Shown: in pieces, positions 11,559-22,819 of the stretch
How the letters are laid out: every line of letters begins with the position of its first letter
How positions within the stretch are numbered: position 1 is the first letter of the stretch
From: Channallabes apus
Lineage: Eukaryota > Chordata > Actinopteri > Siluriformes > Clariidae
NCBI GenBank assembly: GCA_030522415.1
Contig: CM060127.1
Span: 10,129,207-10,193,206, forward strand
DNA length: 64,000 nt
Direction of reading: 5' to 3'
The notes under the pieces: generated by a model
Database searches by the model: none
What the model was told of the DNA's origin: nothing
What the model saw: only the letters and a program-made list of their open reading frames with translations
Made by a program: the position numbers and the translations under genes

Positions 11559-14427
11559 CTAGTGTAAAACAAACAATGCAGCGATGAATAAGGTGTTTGA
11601 TTGTACAGTTTTACGACTTTAGAGTCTCTGAGTCCATACGTTCAATATAGTTTGAATACACATGAATTACGGACCATGTGTACGCTACCCGTAAAATATT
11701 GCTTTTTTTTTTTCTTTAAGATTAGATAATTTCAAATGGTCCAAAATGGCGATTGCGACTATGCAGTTATCCAACACAATCTCACGCTCTCAGCCGCGTC
11801 AGGAACGTGATTTATGCCTCCATACAAGTATACAGTCTCTTTACGTACATCCAGTGCAGAATGTAAGTTTAGACTTTTACGCACAACTTTAATAAAATGT
11901 TTAAGAAATGAGAGATAAATGTCGTAATGGAATCACTGCATCATCACACGAGGGGATTAAAAGATGCTCACGTTGCCATAGAACTCCTCCTCATCCTCGG
12001 CCATGGCCGGCAGGTACGCGTTGAGTTTTGGAGGAGTCTGCAGGTGCAGGTTCTTCCAGGAGATGCTCTCAAAGAACACGTGGGCTCTCAGTGGATTGTA
12101 GCCTCCCATCTCCTCACACCCTAGACGCTTGGAGTGCTCCGACACCTGAGAACAAAAAAAACAACACAAAACCAAAGACTGAATATTAACGCTTTTGGTC
12201 AATAACACGAACGCATCTCACGAGATCCAGGGATGTTAAAAAAAAAAAAAATAGTAATAACGTTAAAGCAAACTCACTAATAGCTTCTCCACCAGATCCT
12301 TAGCTTTGGGGAAGAATTTCTCTGGAAAGTCATACTCCAGTTTTATTATCTTCTGGAATATCAAGTATTCATTCCTAATCAAAGACAAGACAGAATAACA
12401 ACACACTTAGTGTGAGCTGTTCAAAAACAGACACAAAACAAAACAAACAAACCAAAATAAAAACTTTGACTTAGTAGTTAGATTTTTTTTTTTTATGAGC
12501 TGGAACAAGCAAAGAGGGTCTGAGTGATAAAGTTTGTACGACCATCTAAAATAATTTGTTATTTGTAAATCGAACCAGGAGGCGAACGGACCATGTGACA
12601 GAGCGGTTGGGGTTTTTCATCGAGCGTGTAGACTCTCTAGACAAACAAGTCATAAACACCAAAGCCATTACTTCCTGTTATTTCACACCATGCTGCTTTT
12701 TTTTTGTTTTCATTTAAAAAAAAAATAACTAAAAACTATTACAACAATGGTCTTTTCCCGTACACTGCAGTCAGCACGCAGAGTCTAGTACAGTTTGTCA
12801 CGTCCATGTTAAATGTTTGGAAATCACAACCTTCTTTCACTAAAGTCTAAGAACTTGAGATCTTGTGTGTTTTGTCAATAAAGAATACTTTACACATTTC
12901 ATTCAATATTCAATTCATTCAATATTTATTTTTTCTTATAGAAAAAGTAGTCTCTGGATGCAAAAGATATTATTGTTGTTATGAATAAGAAAAAAGTAGG
13001 TGTTGGTTAGGACTTACGCAGCTCTGAAGGGGGGCAGTCCAGCCACCAGCTGGTAAACTATACAGCCGAGAGCCCAGAGGTCAGAACTAAAAGCATATAA
13101 ACAAAGACTTAATACAATTCATGAAGAACCTGAAGAGCGTTTTTATAACAAAGAGGTTTTCGGCTTCCACATGATGTAAGGTACGTACAATTTATTGAGA
13201 GAGTTATGGTACGATACAAATACAACTCAGAAATATTAAAGTCACAAGTTTGTGTGTTCATGACTTGTGAAGTTGTGCTGAAGGTTAATTTCTGCAAACA
13301 GCACGAAAATCATAAATCATGTGATGTGCATCGTTTAAACCGCTGTGCCAAATAAACTTTACTCCGATTAAAAAAAAAAAAAAAAAAAAAAGAAAAGCCT
13401 CTTCTTTGCAAAAATCTGTTACAGTTTGCTTGTGTCTCCTAATTTTCAGCTCTGTGTCGGCCATGTTTCATCCTCAAATACAATAATGAGCCCAAGTCAT
13501 GTGACTAACTGTGGATTTTGGAAACAAAATGAACAATTTACAGGTTGAAAAGACGACAAATAAGAATTGTAACTAAATAAGCTTTTAAAATAAAAATTTA
13601 ATTACTCAGGAAAAAAATATTTGCAGTTTCTTTATATCCATGAGGGAATAAATAAATAAACAAATTAAAATAAAATAAATAAACCCTATATATAATTTTA
13701 ACAGAGCTCAGTATAGGCCTCCTCCAAGTGAGATGTCACTTCATGGTAAAATTCTTGAGATATTTTACAAAAACCAGGAAAATAAATAAAAATTAAATCA
13801 GTCACATAAAACACTAACTTTTTGCAACAGTACAGATGTTTTTTTTCGGCATTACGTTCAATGTATTTCTAACGGTACGCTACAAAGCAGCTTAAAAGAT
13901 AAACTATATAAAGATATGTATCGTATAAACTACTATTAACTAAGTAAATATATAAAGACGTAGCATTACCTAGTTATTTTTAGCCAAATTGGTAGAGACG
14001 GCCCAATTAGGTGATTTTTTTCAATAAGTGACTGTAACGATCTGCTCAACGTTTTGGTGGAGCACATTTCCAGAGTTAAAATAATCGAGTATGAATATAA
14101 AAGTAAAAATATGAACCGAATACACGATCAAATGGAGTCAAGTCCCTTTCAGATTCCTGCTTAGTACCTTTTACATGCTGATTTTTCAGTCAGCAGTTCT
14201 GGAGAAACATATTGCGCGGTCCCGACAAATGAGTTCGCTCTGGCTGTGAAGGATAACACACACACACACACACACCTCGTGAGTCACTAACCACATGCAT
14301 GAGAAGCCCACTAGAGAGAGAAAGAAAAGCAGGCATTACAATAAATTAGTTCAAAACAAAACCGCCCTTTTTTTTTTTTTTTGATGAAAGCTGGAATACC
14401 CCAAATCCCATATTTACACTTATTCGT

Positions 14428-14475
<48 letters not shown>

Positions 14476-15643
14476 TGACACAGTAATGTATCTATACATA
14501 ACACAGAGTGCTGACCTAGAGAAAGGTTAGGGCAAGTTCTAACCACAACAGAGTGGAGTAAACACGGGCAGGGGAGGGAAACGGGGAAACGGTTTACTTT
14601 GAGTGCTATCTGAAGAAAACTGCTTCGCCGTCCCAAAATCCGTGATTTGAATGTGCATCTGTTCGTTGAGTAAAATGTTCTCTGGTTTCAGGTCCCTTAA
14701 AGAAACACACGAGACATGATGCAGTGAAAAAACAAACAAAACTTTTGAATTATTTTTTTTTTTTTCAAAAAGTTAAATCACAAGACGAGGAGTTACCTGT
14801 GAATAATTCCTATGGAGTGGAGATACTCGAGAGCGCAGACTATCTCTGCAGCGTAAAAGCGGGTGCAGGTCTCATCGAACGAGCCTATTTTGCGGATGTA
14901 GCGGAGCAGCTCGCCGTTCTTTGCGTAACTGAGTCCGAAATCTGACGCACGTTAAGTTCAGGAAATTAAGATTAGATTAAGATTAGTTCCAGGAACAACA
15001 AAAGAGGTTAAACATTTCCCCAAAACAAATTTTAGAATAATAATAATGATATAAAAAAAGGATACATAATTTTTCAGCATCCTGAAAGGTGAAGTAGAGC
15101 TTTACAAAAAAGGGATGATCGATGCTGGACATGATGTCTCGCTCCCTTTTCACATAGTGTGTTTTGTTTTCCTTCCTGATGTGCAGCTTCTCCAGAATCT
15201 TGACTGGAAACAAAACAATAAAGAATCACAGAAAACATAAAACATGCTTCGGTTTAAGACAAAGAAACAAACAAACAAACAAACAAACAAACAAAAACGA
15301 TTGCAGAAGCAAGTGTGTCACAGATGGTGTGTGAAAGTAGAGCACATGAAGCAGGCATTACTTGCATATTCCTTTCCTGTCGAGTGCTCTTTCGCAAGAA
15401 CCACCTATAATAAGAAGAAGAAAAACAAAAACTAAAAAAAAAAAGAAAAAGCTTGCAGCAGGATATCTGATATTTGCACGTTTCCATTTAACGCAGAGTT
15501 GGGACTCGACTCACGGTTGAGAAAGAACCTTCTCCAAGGATTCTCCCAAACTTGAAGTCCTCGGGTTTCTTCTTGAGCTGCTGTGGAGGCTGCGTCTGAG
15601 AAACAGGTGCCTCCATACCGTCGACCTCCTCGAGCTTCTTCAT
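6253..15643 (-). CDS. pdpk1: 3-phosphoinositide-dependent protein kinase 1 (spliced gene)
   Basis: Master AGC kinase that phosphorylates the activation loops of AKT, S6K, SGK and PKC at the plasma membrane and in the cytosol downstream of PI3K. Thirteen exons, listed separately, all join in phase with GT-AG introns. From the ATG at 15643 the product is about 503 residues; human is 556, and the difference is N-terminal. In order: glycine loop GEGSFST, ATP-anchoring Lys in EYAIKI, catalytic HRDLKPEN, DFG in ITDFGTA, activation-loop Ser in [22 protein letters not shown] at the end of the kinase domain, then a linker and the PH domain (FARRRQLLL to the C-terminus). All catalytic residues are present. 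The largest internal intron (8039-11971) hosts a Tc1 element on the opposite strand. The main doubt is the N-terminus, since in-frame TAG and TGA precede the ATG. Teleosts can have two pdpk1 paralogues; I cannot say which this is. Confidence 0.95.
6468..6620 (-). CDS. pdpk1: pdpk1 exon: PH domain core
   Basis: Encodes [20 protein letters not shown] through [10 protein letters not shown], including the basic residues that bind phosphoinositides. Its polypyrimidine tract is a (CT)n microsatellite lying 8 bp from the acceptor. Confidence 0.95.
6628..6682. repeat. (GA)n microsatellite at a pdpk1 acceptor
   Basis: About 27 GA units on the plus strand, so (CT)n upstream of the PH-domain exon on the transcript. 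It serves as, or sits within, the polypyrimidine tract. Confidence 0.9.
6851..6908 (-). CDS. pdpk1: pdpk1 exon: [19 protein letters not shown]
   Basis: A 58-nt microexon-like exon that begins the PH domain. It completes the Trp codon of the previous exon. Donor GTGAGA. It is too short to show as an ORF but matches the family essentially residue for residue. Confidence 0.95.
7821..8038 (-). CDS. pdpk1: pdpk1 exon: kinase-PH linker
   Basis: It starts [19 protein letters not shown] and runs through [20 protein letters not shown] to NRNPW. The serine-rich stretch is the linker; the [10 protein letters not shown] block is the conserved lead-in to the PH domain. Donor GTAGGT, splitting the Trp codon. 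Confidence 0.95.
8731..10351 (+). mobile_element. Tc1-family transposon, copy 1, in a pdpk1 intron
   Basis: Complete at both ends: starts CAGTGGTGTGAAAAACTATT, ends in its reverse complement, and is flanked by TA (8729-8730 and 10352-10353). The inverted repeats are about 210 bp. Each carries an outer and an inner copy of a GTGTGAAAAA...TTGCCCCC motif, the IR/DR layout of Tc1-like fish elements. It lies antisense to pdpk1. Confidence 0.93.
9110..10133 (+). pseudogene. Tc1 transposase, copy 1 (one frameshift, one stop)
   Basis: About 340 codons in the intact state. The N-terminal paired-like DNA-binding domain has two HTH units with [12 protein letters not shown] between them. The catalytic triad is intact: Asp in WTDETK (codon 9567-9569), Asp in QQDNDPKH and Glu in NPIEML, with 34 residues between the last two. 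Two lesions are visible against copy 2: an extra G near 9521 shifts the frame, and CGA has become TGA at 9819-9821. The protein cannot be full length. Confidence 0.92.
10380..10671. mobile_element. MITE fragment with 'gaggttccactgta' end
   Basis: The right end, reading inward on the minus strand, is CAGTGGAACCTCAGATTGTG, followed by TTTGCGAGCGTCC. It resembles the terminal shape of the TA-flanked MITEs at 4.3 and 38.1 kb but is a distinct subfamily. The left part is diverged. Confidence 0.5.
11525..11557. repeat. (AC)n microsatellite
   Basis: Pure AC run in the large pdpk1 intron. Similar runs lie at 15848-15885 (GT), 26742-26772 (AC) and 53679-53722 (GT). Confidence 0.9.
11972..12145 (-). 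CDS. pdpk1: pdpk1 exon: end of kinase domain
   Basis: Fifty-eight whole codons, from [20 protein letters not shown] to [17 protein letters not shown] is the conserved end of the C-lobe. Human has LDAT where this has SEHS. Donor GTGAGC. Confidence 0.95.
12278..12374 (-). CDS. pdpk1: pdpk1 exon: [20 protein letters not shown]
   Basis: It continues the kinase C-lobe to DLVEKLL. Acceptor GATTAG, donor GTGAGT. Ends in phase 0. Confidence 0.95.
13018..13086 (-). CDS. pdpk1: pdpk1 exon: [13 protein letters not shown]
   Basis: A 69-nt exon for the helix F region, [20 protein letters not shown]. Acceptor TTTTAG, strong donor GTAAGT. Confidence 0.95.
14168..14243 (-). CDS. pdpk1: pdpk1 exon: activation loop
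   Basis: Encodes [20 protein letters not shown]; the Ser in ANSF corresponds to the autophosphorylated human Ser241. A (GT)n run, read on the minus strand, lies just upstream of the acceptor. Donor GTACTA. Confidence 0.95.
14431..14468. repeat. (AG)n microsatellite in pdpk1 intron
   Basis: Pure AG run followed by eight or so Gs, between the catalytic-loop and activation-loop exons. Another (AG)n is at 16548-16580 in the first intron. Confidence 0.9.
14598..14695 (-). CDS. pdpk1: pdpk1 exon: catalytic loop and DFG
   Basis: Encodes [20 protein letters not shown] then FGTAKQF. It has the catalytic Asp, the metal-binding Asn and the DFG Asp. The donor is A|GTAAAC. Confidence 0.95.
14797..14941 (-). 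CDS. pdpk1: pdpk1 exon: hinge to helix E
   Basis: Encodes [20 protein letters not shown] through [12 protein letters not shown]. It ends inside the Arg codon of the HRD motif, which the next exon completes. Acceptor GCGTCAG, donor GTAACT. Confidence 0.95.
15066..15203 (-). CDS. pdpk1: pdpk1 exon: catalytic Lys and helix C
   Basis: It opens with IKILEKLHI, containing the ATP-binding lysine, and continues through [19 protein letters not shown]. The donor GTATCC is weaker than average. Phase matches both neighbours. Confidence 0.95.
15362..15404 (-). CDS. pdpk1: pdpk1 exon: [14 protein letters not shown]
   Basis: A 43-nt exon covering the strand after the glycine loop. Acceptor ATTATAG, donor GTAATG. 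It ends one base into the Ile codon just before the ATP-anchoring lysine. Confidence 0.93.
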
Positions 15644-15713
15644 CTATCCGCTCAGATATCATGGAGAGACGAGCTCGGGGGTGCGGCGAGGTCTGGACGA
15701 GGGCAGCATCACG
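15515..15713 (-). CDS. pdpk1: pdpk1 exon carrying the first supported ATG
   Basis: The acceptor (CTCCCAG) follows a good pyrimidine tract and the donor is ACC|GTGAGT. Coding is supported from ATG 15643 (MKKLEEVDG) or the inner ATG 15616 (MEAPVSQTQ) to GEGSFST. A TAG at 15646-15644 lies directly before the first ATG and a TGA at 15661-15659 further up, in frame. The upstream part reads SPSVMLPSS in that frame, recalling the human CPSPSMVRTQ leader, so it may once have been coding. Confidence 0.85.
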
Positions 15714-15844
15714 CTGGGAGACGGAGACAGACAAGAAGAGAGAGAGAGACAGACAAGAAGAGAGAGCTGTCTCACTTACAAACAGGAACTTTACAAATCA
15801 GTCCTCAGCGGTGAAGCAGCAGCTTATGAACGCACAGGGGCTGG

Positions 15845-15887
<43 letters not shown>

Positions 15888-16320
15888 GGTTTGTGTGTGC
15901 GGTTACAGGTGTTACACTCTTCCGCAAGGAGCTAGGAGAGGCGAGCTGATCAAACAAACGCTTTTCCATATTTCTGCTCACTTTTATACAACTTATTTGT
16001 TTTATAAGACTCGGGAGCAGACCTGCAGTCATTCAGAGAATGGAAAAAGAGGAAAAAAGAAACAAGTCGTGTGTGTGTGTGTGTGTGTGTGTGCGTGCTA
16101 CAATAGATGATAAGAATTAAAGAGACACCAAGTGGAATTTTCTCCCTCGATCCGATTTTTTATTTAAAAATTTGTCTGACCTGCTGATACAAACGAATAA
16201 ATTTCTTGTTAAAAGTTGCGTTTATATTCACCAAATCCTCACACACAGACTAATATTGCTATCAAATGTTTAATCTTTAAAAACTGATTGATTTAAAGTC
16301 ATATTTAATCATTAAAATAC

Positions 16321-16353
<33 letters not shown>

Positions 16354-16543
16354 GTGATGACAACAAGGTCTACTCGAGTTGACTTGATCGACTAGTCCTC
16401 ATTTGTTTGTTAGTATAGCAAAACAACTCTCGCACACACACACACACGGTTCTGTTATTGGTGTGACATGCTGGTACTTTCCAGACACCTGCCACAGAAA
16501 GCACCACTTACAACAATAACCCGCCAAACACACTTAACCACAG

Positions 16544-16581
<38 letters not shown>

Positions 16582-17198
16582 CCTGTGCCCCCTTCTTTGC
16601 CTGTAATTCACAACCAAAACACACACACACACACACACCCACACACACCCCCACCCACCCACAGGTTCACACTGAACAGCAGGAGCCGAGTGGATTCAAC
16701 TTCAATTTAATGATTTATTTTATTTTATTTTGTTTGTTTCACTATCAGGACTCTGAAAGTACAGAATGACTTTGACGAGCTCGAAATGATTAGAAGAAAA
16801 AGTACAGATGGTAAGATATGTTCACTTCAGCTGATAACGATTACTCATGCACAATAACATCGAGAACGTGGTGGGAGTTGTGTTTTTTTTTTCATTTTCT
16901 AAATCAGTTTGGCTTTTATGTTGTGTGAAAAAGGAGCGTAAACAATCCGACTAGCGCAGCACAAAATAAAAATCCCACAAAAAAACTAAAATAGGCGAGT
17001 CGCTCGTCTACGCGCCGCCGTTCGCGCTACTACAGACGTACAGAAATGTAAATTGGTATTAGGCAAAGTTAAGAGGTGAGGAAGTGGCTTCAACCAAGCA
17101 GAAACATGTGGCAATGTTGTGTCCACAAACTGCTGCAATACACATTCAAGAAAAAAAAATTGTAATTCACCCAAACAAACAAAAAAATTTGAAGAAAA

Positions 17199-17269
17199 AG
17201 ATTTTTTTTATCTGGAAAATTATTTAAAACGGGTCTTTTAAATAAATTTTCCAGATAAAAAAAAAATCT
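17199..17269. repeat. Tight hairpin with about 30-bp arms
   Basis: The arms 17199-17229 and 17236-17269 share AGAT(T)n-ATCTGGAAAATT-ATTTAAAA in inverted orientation and are separated by 6 nt. They differ only by a short T-run length change and one extra T. It is intronic to pdpk1. Confidence 0.8.
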
Positions 17270-17550
17270 AAAACCAACGAAAAGCAAAACAACAAACAGA
17301 ACTAAAATATAACCATTAATTAAAATCTTAAAGTTGGCGGAGTGTTACGTTGAAATGTAAAGAAAACTGAGATTAAGTCTGTGGTGAAGGGACGGGTCAA
17401 GCAAAGTGAAGTGTGAAGGGCCTGAGAGTGAGATAGGTGAGAAAAAACACACACACACACACACGTGTATGTGCGTCCCGATCAGCCTGGAGTACCCTGT
17501 TCCGAAGTACACAGGGAGCGAAAAACTTTATTATTAAAAACGTTACATGT

Positions 17551-17929
17551 AGGCGGCACGGTGGTGTAGTGGTTAGCACTGTCGCCTTGTACCTCCAGGG
17601 TCCGGGTTCGATTCCCCGGCCAGGCTCGATTCCCGTCTCTGTGTGCATGGAGTTTGCATGTTCTCCCCGTGCTTGGTGGGTTTCCTCCGGGTACTCCGGT
17701 TTCCTCCCACAGTCCAAAGATATGCAGGTTAGGCTAATTGGCGTTCCCAAATTGACCATAGTGTGTGATTGGGTATGTGAGTGTGTGTATGTGTGTGTGC
17801 CCTGCGATGGATTGGCACCCTGTCCAGGGTGTACCCCGCCTAGTGCCCGAAGTCTCCTGGGATAGGCTCCAGGTCCCCCGCGACCCTGAACGCAGGATTA
17901 AGCGGTATAGAAAATGAATGAATGAATGA
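17551..17929 (+). mobile_element. tRNA-derived SINE, full copy
   Basis: The head GGTGTAGTGGTTAGCACTGT (A box) and GGTTCGATTCC (B box) are Pol III promoter boxes. The tail is a (TGAA)n run. A perfect 11-bp target duplication, ACGTTACATGT, flanks it at 17540-17550 and 17930-17940. It is the reference copy for the family in this window. Confidence 0.9.
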
Positions 17930-18354
17930 ACGTTACATGTTTTATAAACGTTACCACTTTTTGTTTCAATAAAGATTCAAAGCTTAAAACCTGTAGTGTG
18001 AAATTTCCACAGCTACAGCGTCGCCGGGTATCCGAGGTGATTATGTTACCATGGTAACGCGTGGATTAAGTGATGCTTGCGCCGGTGACTGTGCAGGGTG
18101 TTCCGAATGGGTGGAGTTTTGTACAGGGAAGTTCCCTTCTCCAAAGGGAGTAGGGAGCATCCTGTGAAGTACACTTCGGAATGGAACGCAGCTACAGTGA
18201 CACAGCGCACGTGGACTTAATTTGAAAAGGTTAATTGAGGAGACCTGGGAACAAAACCCCCAACTCACAGCAACACACAGTCAGTCAGTCAGTCAGTCAG
18301 TCAGTCAGTCAGTCCCTCTCCACATTCCCTACAGGTGTGAAACCTCTTATCCTG

Positions 18355-18640
18355 CAGTTTTTTGCATTCTGTGCAGGATTTAGTAGAGACATAACACCAT
18401 GGAGTCACAAGAATATCATCATCAAGGACGGTAGCAAGAAGAAAAGAGGGCGGCTTTCAGTTTGGTTTTTAAAGCATCCGGTGCTGAGAGGAATCATAAT
18501 TTAAAAAATATTAAATAATTTATACATCTTCTCTAAATGTTTTGATTGTTTTTATATTTTAAATTATAACTAGTGTTGGAAATCGGTGATATTGGAAATA
18601 TTTATTGGGCGGCTGGAACAGATTATCTCGGGTTCTGAAC
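18355..18640. mobile_element. Fragment of the Tigger-like MITE family
   Basis: It matches the interior of the MITEs at 4.3 and 59.3 kb: GGATTTAGTAGAGACATA, the AGCAAGAAG block, CTTTCAGTTTGG and then GTTGGAAATCGG. No terminal repeats remain. Confidence 0.65.
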
Positions 18641-19714
18641 TCAAAAACAATCTTCTTCAGCACAGCAAAAACAAAACAACTGCTGTTTCAGAAGGAGCTG
18701 TACGAGTACACTCACATGATCAGTAACGCTCTCTTCAACAGAACGAACAGTTGAGTCACTGAAATATAAATTAATTTGTCAAAATGGCAAGATTCCTTGT
18801 AGCTAGCTGCAACATTCCTGTGCGACACACACACACATCTCCAAGCTGCCACTTTAGGACGCGGGTTAGGTTTGAGAACTGAAACAAACCACACTCGGGA
18901 CGGCAAAGTTGAAGATGAGAATGAAATAATGTCTGGCCTCCGAGTTATCCTCAACACAACACATCCAGTCTGTTTTAGGTTTAACAGGTGAATATTGATT
19001 AGTCTCATGTGATAAAGCTCAGACCTCTATATTACAGCGTAACTCATTTGAAGGTAAGATGTTTACGCCTTGATGTCAGCGTGATGCAACAGGAAAAAAC
19101 CTGACTGAGTTTGTGAGCCACAGGAAGCTTTAAAAGAATCACGAGCAACAATAGAAAGCACAGATCACTTTTTTTTTCTTCATTTTATTCAGACGTCAAA
19201 CTCGACCAAAGTGAAATATGCAGATTTTTTGGTTATTACGTAAAGTTTTATAATGATACATTCACTACATATTTGAGATTCTAACACAGATGTTCAATTT
19301 TCTTACAGAGAAATGAGTACAAATTAATATAATTTTCCAGTTTCTCCCATTAAAACCAGCTGAATCAGTGTGTTATAGCAGTCAGTTAGAGAGCGTGTAA
19401 AAACTGTATCACCTGTAAAACATACTGCATGGATGGAATATTTATTTTTGTATAGCATATAATTATGAATAAAGATTATTGATGATGTCGATCATGTTAA
19501 ACTGAGTAATAACTTTGGGGCTGCTATTAATCAGATTATGAATTGCACAATTATTCAACAGCTCTTATTAAGCTTTAAACGCTTTATCAGTTTTTAAATT
19601 TAGCTTGAGGTTGTTTTGTGCATGTGGCAACTAAGTCTTTTAACAAACTTTCTAAAAACCAAGAAAAGAAAAGTAGGAATAATAAAAACATAACTGTTAG
19701 TTGCAAAACAACAA

Positions 19715-20001
19715 TGATTGGGCCCAAGCACCTGCTCTATCGCCACTCGGGAGCACCAGAGGGACACAGTGGGAACATGAATCTAAAGGAGAAATATCAA
19801 AACTATTACAACATAATATACAAGTATATAATTATATACAACAAAAATCCCTTCGCAATTAAAAAATAAATAAAAAATCTTGTGACCATATTGACTCGAC
19901 CCATATTAGCTGCTCACGCGTCCTAATATCAGCACATTCCAACCTGGGTGCTCATGTTCATGAAGGACACATGATGATGTCATAGTGCTTGGGCCCTAAT
20001 T
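19715..20001. repeat. Element with 'gggcccaagcac' inverted ends
   Basis: The left end has TTGGGCCCAAGCAC and the right end has GTGCTTGGGCCCTAA. The right-end motif recurs several times at 24.2-24.9 kb. It is probably a small non-autonomous element. No coding frame. Confidence 0.5.
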
Positions 20002-20369
20002 AAAGCTTAATGATGAAAGATGATAATTATAGGATTTACAGTAAGTTGAAATGCTAAGAAAACTTAGATTAAGTATGTGGTGTTTAAGGGGCGTGGTTAA
20101 GTGACAGGGGCGTGGTCAGGCAAAGTAAAGCATGAATAGTTTGCACACCTCCACAACAGAACGTTTACAGTTCGTGCGAGAATCAACTAATTTAGCCGAC
20201 ATGACAAATAATCGAACCACCCCAATATAATGTGTGTGTAGACTTACCGCGGAACATAAGATCAGGATTAATTAGTCTTAACCACTATAGCAAGCTGCTG
20301 TAAAATGCTAAAGCGCTTTAATTTTTTTCTTAAAAAAAAAAATAAATAAATAAATAACATTATGATTTA

Positions 20370-20560
20370 CACTATTCGTATTGCAAAACACATTTTCCCG
20401 TAGGAAATAATATACAAGCAGATAATCTACTCCAGACACCCAAATATACTGCCATTGTTACCAATTTCCAAGACTACAATCATATCTTTACATATAAAAA
20501 CAAATAAAGATTTAGAAGACACATAAAAGGTAGAAAAGACAAATAATGAAGAGACAAATA
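20370..20560. mobile_element. Fragment of the Tigger-like MITE family
   Basis: TAGGAAATAAT...CCAATTTCCAAGACTACAATCAT matches the left half of the copy at 38.1 kb. Neither terminus survives. Confidence 0.6.
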
Positions 20561-20624
20561 GTTTTTATTTATTCAAAACTGATAACTATAAATTTAAATC
20601 AACACAACAGATCCTGTAACAGGG

Positions 20625-20826
20625 CACTGGAGCCTATCAGGGCGCGCACACACACACACACACTACAAGCAATTTAGGAACGCCAATTAGCCTAACCTGC
20701 ATATCTTTGGACTGTGGGAGGAAACCGGAGTACCCGGAGGAAACCCACCAAGCACGGGGAGAACATGCAAACTCCATGCACACAGAGACGGGAATCGAGC
20801 CTGGCCGGGGAATCGAACCCAGACCC
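20625..20826 (-). mobile_element. tRNA-derived SINE, truncated
   Basis: Middle part of the SINE family, minus strand, running from the GGAGCCTATC side to GGAATCGAACCCAGAC. It lacks the A box and most of the tail. Confidence 0.85.
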
Positions 20827-22819
20827 TTATGAAACAAAAATTAAATAAAAAAATACTATTTGTCACACACACACATGCACACACACGCACTCGCTCCGCG
20901 ACCGGCACTAGGACCCGGAAGTAATGCGGGCGAGAACCCGGAAGTATAAGAGGAGTAAACAAACTATTGCATACAGCTTAGTCACTGAGTTCGCCATGTC
21001 GGTTCAGATTGTTTACTTTCTGATTCAAGTGTGTGTTTATAGGATGCAGGTTAAATGTGTGTTTTTCCCTTGCTCCCCTTCTGTGAGAGTCCTTAAACTA
21101 ATTCGCGTGGTTATCCTGCCTACTCGCTTGCTTCCGCGTTTCGGTTTACCGTCTATAAAGGGCTAACGGCTAATCGCGGCTAACGGCTAATCGCTAAGTC
21201 TTCTGATCATCCGGGGTTAGTTCGCGACAGAATGACGTATAAAGATATAAATTATATATAAAGATATAAGCGGGTATAAACATAGTAAGGGCCCATCTGA
21301 TTGGTCAAATTTGGACACACAAATGCTTGGCACATAAAGTATTTATCGCAACTCCTTGTGATATGGTTATCGCGCATGCCATTATCCTGATAACGATATT
21401 TTTTCGATATATCGTGCAGCCCTAGTGCTAACCACTACACCACCGTGCTGCCTAGTTTGAAATAATAATAACAACAACAATAATAATTATCTAAACCAAA
21501 AAGCATGCGCACGGCTTCAGTCATCAGCAGTGAAAGAATAACAAAGCTGTTTACTTAATTTCAATTTATACATGACTGTTTCATCATTAACAATTCACAT
21601 CAGACAAACAAACATGATAAAAATTCAGTTCTTAAAAACATTCTCTGTGATGCACAAACATCATTCCACGCATAAGTATCACTCTCCATCCATTTCAGAG
21701 CTGTCCGGACTGTTTGTTTAACCTTCAACAAACCATGAAATTCCCCAAATTCACCAGACTTACATTAGAATGATGAATAAGGACAGAATGCAATATTATA
21801 GAGTTACATAAAATAAATAAAAAAAACCTTATTGAGATCTCTCTCTCTCTCTCATGTTCACACAGACAACAAACAAACAAAAAACTATCCAGTGAGAGAG
21901 AGTCTATAAAACATTTACCAGGACTACAATTTAATGAATTTTATATAAAAGAAAGGTTTGTCTGTTCATTCGTCAGAACTCGATCCTTTAGCGATATCCG
22001 ATATAGGCTGGACAGAATTTGGTAAAACGTTTGCAGTACTTTGTCATCTGCCTGAAGTTTAACCTGCACCAAAAGTGCAATCAAAATGTTGAGTAAAAGT
22101 GATGTTGATGAACAATTATGTGCCGGATTTAATAATCTACTGTAAAATAATCTACTAATGCGCTACTTGCTCAATGTAAACAAACACCTGCACCAATAGA
22201 TATTAATTAGAAAAGATAAACTGAATATTTTTTACTGGGATTAGTTGACATTTTCACTTTAAATAACAGCACTGAAGTGGTATAAGTGAATTTTAACATG
22301 CTGGAATCGTTAAGACAAAAGTTCATCTTTATCTGATCTACTTTTTCCATTTCTCATGTGTGATTCTTCGATTACAGAACAGGGAGTGTGTTTGGCTGAA
22401 GATGAAAGGTGTACAAATTATGAAGTACTTAAAGTACAACTTAAAGTATAAACAAGGCGCAAGATACTCAACCTTACAGAAATGTGATTTCTTTGTATTA
22501 ATACGTTCTGCCGTACAGAAAGACAAATAATAATAATATCACTGATTACATTAAAGATCAAATTATTCTTAGCTTCAATCTTTTAACTATCTCTCCGAAT
22601 TCTTTAATTGCACTAGTGCTATACTGTATATAAATACAGTGTGTGTGTGTGTGTGTAGCTTTAACTTTTTGTTAAAACTTTATAAAGTTTGCAGAAATAG
22701 TCATAAGGTTAAAACTAAAAATAAGCTGATTATATACATAATAAGGGTTGAATGAGGATTAAACACACACACACTACTGAACCTTTAATGAGATGACATG
22801 ATGTGTTTACACTGGAGAC

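Noticed and set aside
15583..16110. 175-codon plus-strand frame
   Set aside because: Antisense to a pdpk1 exon and then runs through (GT)n and (GA)n repeats.
18278..18313. Regularly spaced repeats as a CRISPR-like array
   Set aside because: Plain (CAGT)n microsatellite with no spacers, in a eukaryotic intron.
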